Below, in pieces: positions 61,539-64,000 of a DNA stretch of 64,000 bases (the stretch's first letter is position 1; every line of letters begins with the position of its first letter). Location of the stretch: assembly GCA_039831705.1 (NCBI GenBank), contig JBDOMT010000215.1, forward strand, positions 1 to 64,000, written 5' to 3'. The DNA is from JAJRWS01 sp039831705. Lineage in GTDB: Bacteria > Planctomycetota > Planctomycetia > Pirellulales > Lacipirellulaceae. The position numbers and the translations under genes are program-made. The notes beneath the pieces are model-generated. The model was not told the origin of the DNA, ran no database searches, and saw only the letters and a list, made by a program, of their open reading frames with translations.

Positions 61539-62804
61539 ATGTTCACTTTCCTCCACGCCGCCGACCTGCATCTCGACAGCCCGTTGCGCGGGCTGGCCCG
61601 TTATGAGGGGGCGCCGGTCGATGAAATCAGGGGGGCAACGCGTCGCGCGCTGGAAAATCTGGTCGACCTGGCAATCGAACGGGATGTCGACTTTGTGCTG
61701 ATTGCCGGTGACCTCTACGACGGAGATTGGAAAGACCACAACACGGGTCTTTTTTTTGTCGCACAAATGGTCCGGCTGCGGACGGAAAACATTCCCGTGA
61801 TCGCCATCCGTGGCAACCATGACGCAGCGAACAAAATGACCAGTTTCTTACAGTTGCCGGCCAACGTCGAGCTGCTTTCCCACCGACGGGCAGAAACGGC
61901 ACAGGCGGAAAAACTTAAAGAATTGGGAGTCGCCGTTCATGGCCGTTCCTTCGCCAAAGCGGCCGAACTGGATAACCTGGCGCTAAACTATCCACCACCG
62001 CAGACGGGCAAGTTCAACATCGGCTTGCTACACACTTCTCTTTCCGGAGTCGAGGGCCATGAACCTTATGCGCCCTGCACGGTCGACGATTTACGCTCCG
62101 CCGGATACGACTATTGGGCCCTGGGCCATGTCCACACACGCCGGGTCCTGTGCGAAGATCCACCCATTCTGTTTTCAGGTAATCTCCAGGGCCGGCACAT
62201 CCGCGAACCCGGCGCAAAAGGCTGCATGCTGGTAACCGTGGATGATCGGGCCGAGGTGAAATTTGAATTCCAGCCACTGGACGTATTTCGCTGGGAATTG
62301 TGCCACGTCGATGCGCAAGGTTGCGACGAAATCGATGAGGTATTGGAACAACTGTCCACCGAATTGGCTCCCATAGTACGCGCCAGTGACGGTTTGCCAC
62401 TGGCGGTACGGCTAATCCTATCCGGAAGTTGTCAGGCTCACGGTCAACTGATGAGTGCCCCCGAAGAATGGGTCAATCAGGTGCGTGCAATCGGACTCGA
62501 TCTCAGTGGCGGTAGTCTGTGGATCGAGAAAGCTGTTTTACGGACCTCTCCCCAGCAAACCACTGACCCAACCCTGCAGACCGATGGCCCAATCGGCGTC
62601 CTGCGTTCCTACCTTAGCGAACTTCGGACCAACGATTTGCAACTGTTGGAACTGGCTGGCGAATTGGATGCACTCCGGCGCAAACTGCCAGCGGAACTAA
62701 AACGTGGCCCCAACCCGCTGACCTTCGACGATCCCAAACAGTTGCGCACTGTACTCGACGAAATCGAGCCGATGCTGATGGAACAGTTGCTGGGCAAAGA
62801 ATAA
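61539..62804 (+). CDS. SbcD/YhaO-like DNA repair metallophosphoesterase
   Basis: An Mre11-type calcineurin-like nuclease of 421 residues. Metal ligands are readable: AADLHLD (Asp9, His11), IAGDLYDG, IRGNHDA, LLHTSL and LGHVHTR. The cap and C-terminal part (about 270-421) is typical of YhaO rather than E. coli SbcD. It would work with the YhaN-like ATPase encoded next to cut DNA ends or hairpins. The start ATG has no Shine-Dalgarno sequence and is preceded by the 7-bp array. The downstream gene begins 51 nt later. Confidence 0.88.
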   Translation: MFTFLHAADLHLDSPLRGLARYEGAPVDEIRGATRRALENLVDLAIERDVDFVLIAGDLYDGDWKDHNTGLFFVAQMVRLRTENIPVIAIRGNHDAANKMTSFLQLPANVELLSHRRAETAQAEKLKELGVAVHGRSFAKAAELDNLALNYPPPQTGKFNIGLLHTSLSGVEGHEPYAPCTVDDLRSAGYDYWALGHVHTRRVLCEDPPILFSGNLQGRHIREPGAKGCMLVTVDDRAEVKFEFQPLDVFRWELCHVDAQGCDEIDEVLEQLSTELAPIVRASDGLPLAVRLILSGSCQAHGQLMSAPEEWVNQVRAIGLDLSGGSLWIEKAVLRTSPQQTTDPTLQTDGPIGVLRSYLSELRTNDLQLLELAGELDALRRKLPAELKRGPNPLTFDDPKQLRTVLDEIEPMLMEQLLGKE

Positions 62805-62855
62805 ATGTTTGATGGGTAATGTTTGATTGTTGATGTTTAAACAAGAAGTAACCCT

Positions 62856-64000
62856 ATGAAAATTTTGCGACTCGATCTACTGGCCTTTGGGCCATTTACG
62901 GATCAGTCATTAGTGTTCGATTCGGAACAAAAAGGCTTGGCAATCGTTTATGGGCCCAACGAAGCGGGCAAGAGCTCGGCGTTGCGCGGCCTGCATCAAT
63001 TTCTGTACGGCATTCCACACAACAGCAATGACAATTTTCTCCATGCCAATCCAAATTTGCGCATCGGGGCGCTACTGGAAAAATCATCCAGTGAGCAGCT
63101 CTCGTGCATACGCCGCAAAGGGCGGGTCAACACGCTCCGCGGAGCGGATGACCAAACCATCGTTGAGCAGGAGCAACTACTGGAGTGGCTGGGGCGAATC
63201 GATGAGCAGGCCTTTGCTCATCGATTTGGCATCGACTATGACGAACTGGTTCGTGGCGGCCGGGCGATCGTCCAGGGAGAGGGAGATCTGGGACAGATTT
63301 TATTCGCCTCCGGCGCTGGACTGGTCGATTTGCAACCGGTCCAACAGCAGTTGGCAACGGCAGGACAGACCCTGTTCAAGCAGCGTGGTTCGGTACAGCA
63401 AATCAATGTAGCTGTCACTCGACTGGCCGAAGTCCGTAAAACCATCAAGGCAGCCCAGTTACCTTCAGCCCAGTGGGTCGAACGCGACCAGGCTTTGCAG
63501 CAAGCCCAGACACGCAATGAGCAAATTAATCAACAACTGTTGGAACGAGGCGTCCAGCGCAGTGAGCTGGAGCGAATACGTGATGCCCTACCGATCATTG
63601 CCCGGCTTCGTCACACGCGAAGTCAATACGAAGGAGTGGCTTCGATACCTTTACTACCCGACACGTTTGCTGAAATTCGACGCGAAGCGGTGACCCAACA
63701 CCAAATTACCCAGACGGCAAAGCAGCAGGCATCGGAGTCGGCCGCATCACTGGAGAAATCGATCGGGACACTTGAAGTACCCCAGCGGTTGCTACAACAT
63801 GCGAGTGCGATCGGGCAGCTTAAGGAAGAGTTGGGCAGCTATCGTAAAGCGGCCCACGATCGACCCAGACTGATCACCCAACGGGACCAAATCGAGCGCG
63901 AGGCCAGCACTATTCTCAAAGAACTGGGACGTGAAGCGGCTGGCGAAAAGAATCGAGGAGAACCATTAGAAGAGCGGGACGACTTGCGTGTGAGCAAACC
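62856..64000 (+). CDS. YhaN-like AAA ATPase (SMC/SbcC-type), truncated by the window end
   Basis: The first 381 residues of an SbcC/Rad50-like ATPase continue beyond the window. The N-terminus KILRLDLLAFGPFTDQSLVF is characteristic of YhaN. Walker A is GPNEAGKS (33-40). The YhaN-specific FGIDYDELVRGGRAIVQGEG region follows, then a long coiled coil begins near residue 190 (QQLATAGQTLFKQRG, then ERDQALQQAQTRNEQINQQL). It should form a complex with the SbcD/YhaO-like protein. Its start follows a GATGTTT-type repeat leader and a weak AAGAAG box. The C-terminal half with Walker B is outside the window. Confidence 0.88.
   Translation, partial: MKILRLDLLAFGPFTDQSLVFDSEQKGLAIVYGPNEAGKSSALRGLHQFLYGIPHNSNDNFLHANPNLRIGALLEKSSSEQLSCIRRKGRVNTLRGADDQTIVEQEQLLEWLGRIDEQAFAHRFGIDYDELVRGGRAIVQGEGDLGQILFASGAGLVDLQPVQQQLATAGQTLFKQRGSVQQINVAVTRLAEVRKTIKAAQLPSAQWVERDQALQQAQTRNEQINQQLLERGVQRSELERIRDALPIIARLRHTRSQYEGVASIPLLPDTFAEIRREAVTQHQITQTAKQQASESAASLEKSIGTLEVPQRLLQHASAIGQLKEELGSYRKAAHDRPRLITQRDQIEREASTILKELGREAAGEKNRGEPLEERDDLRVSK

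Noticed and set aside
61395..61820. Minus-strand frame with a repeated WKVESGK peptide
   Set aside because: It is produced by translating the 7-bp array and overlaps the SbcD-like gene in the opposite direction; no family support.

Overview
The window looks like chromosome from a planctomycete (Planctomycetota, probably the Pirellulales side). That placement is inferred from family content, with no marker rRNA present. The pointers are a DUF1573 exported protein, a metallophosphatase fused to a multiheme cytochrome, a DUF4340 protein beside a fused GldF/GldG-type permease, a giant membrane protein with a Ser/Glu/Gly/Gln-rich tail, lysine-rich histone-H1-like tails, a BON-domain protein, and long intergenic gaps filled with dispersed palindromic repeats. 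lpxK implies a lipid A-containing outer membrane. No rRNA, tRNA, CRISPR array, prophage or intact insertion sequence was recognised.

Layout. 0.3-3.2 kb: an exported secretin-like protein and a ketoacyl-synthase homologue that has lost its catalytic residues. 3.4-10.4 kb (+): translation block nusA-infB-rbfA, a degenerate HhH-GPD protein with a basic tail, and yebC. 10.5-16.1 kb (-): metallophosphatase/cytochrome c, DUF1573, proS followed by a DUF4416 gene. 16.4-20.0 kb (+): yhaM-like HD nuclease and rnr. 20.4-25.8 kb (+): complete glycine cleavage operon gcvT-gcvH-gcvPA-gcvPB plus a LipM/LplA-type lipoyl-transfer gene. 26.0-29.6 kb: FHA protein, small proteins, TPR lipoprotein, membrane-anchored PD-(D/E)XK-like protein. 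29.8-43.2 kb (-): glycosyltransferase, a three-gene gliding-type ABC module, nadB and the giant membrane protein. 43.6-50.2 kb: lpxK, BON protein, cysC, acyl-CoA dehydrogenase-like gene and alpha-glucan phosphorylase. 50.4-52.8 kb (+): metF overlapping a transmembrane Ser/Thr kinase. 53.3-64.0 kb (+): a DNA-end-processing island (AddB-like nuclease, AddA-like helicase-nuclease, then SbcD/YhaO and YhaN-like genes) interrupted by an AbrB/Doc toxin-antitoxin pair and a frameshifted DUF2585 gene.

How the genes fit together. The clearest functional units are the nusA-infB-rbfA operon, the gcv-lip operon (which carries both the lipoyl carrier protein and an enzyme that could lipoylate it), the ABC/GldG/DUF4340 module, and the AddAB plus SbcD/YhaN repair genes. 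The toxin-antitoxin pair has a readable promoter whose -10 lies inside an 18-nt palindrome, suggesting autoregulation.

The most unusual layer is non-coding. At least six families of short palindromic or terminal-inverted-repeat elements recur in the gaps. Several start codons are preceded by short repetitive A/C/T-rich leaders (7-bp, GATGTTT-like or CCGATTTCCG-like units) instead of a clear Shine-Dalgarno sequence. All assignments come from reading the sequence and recalling families; no database search was run.
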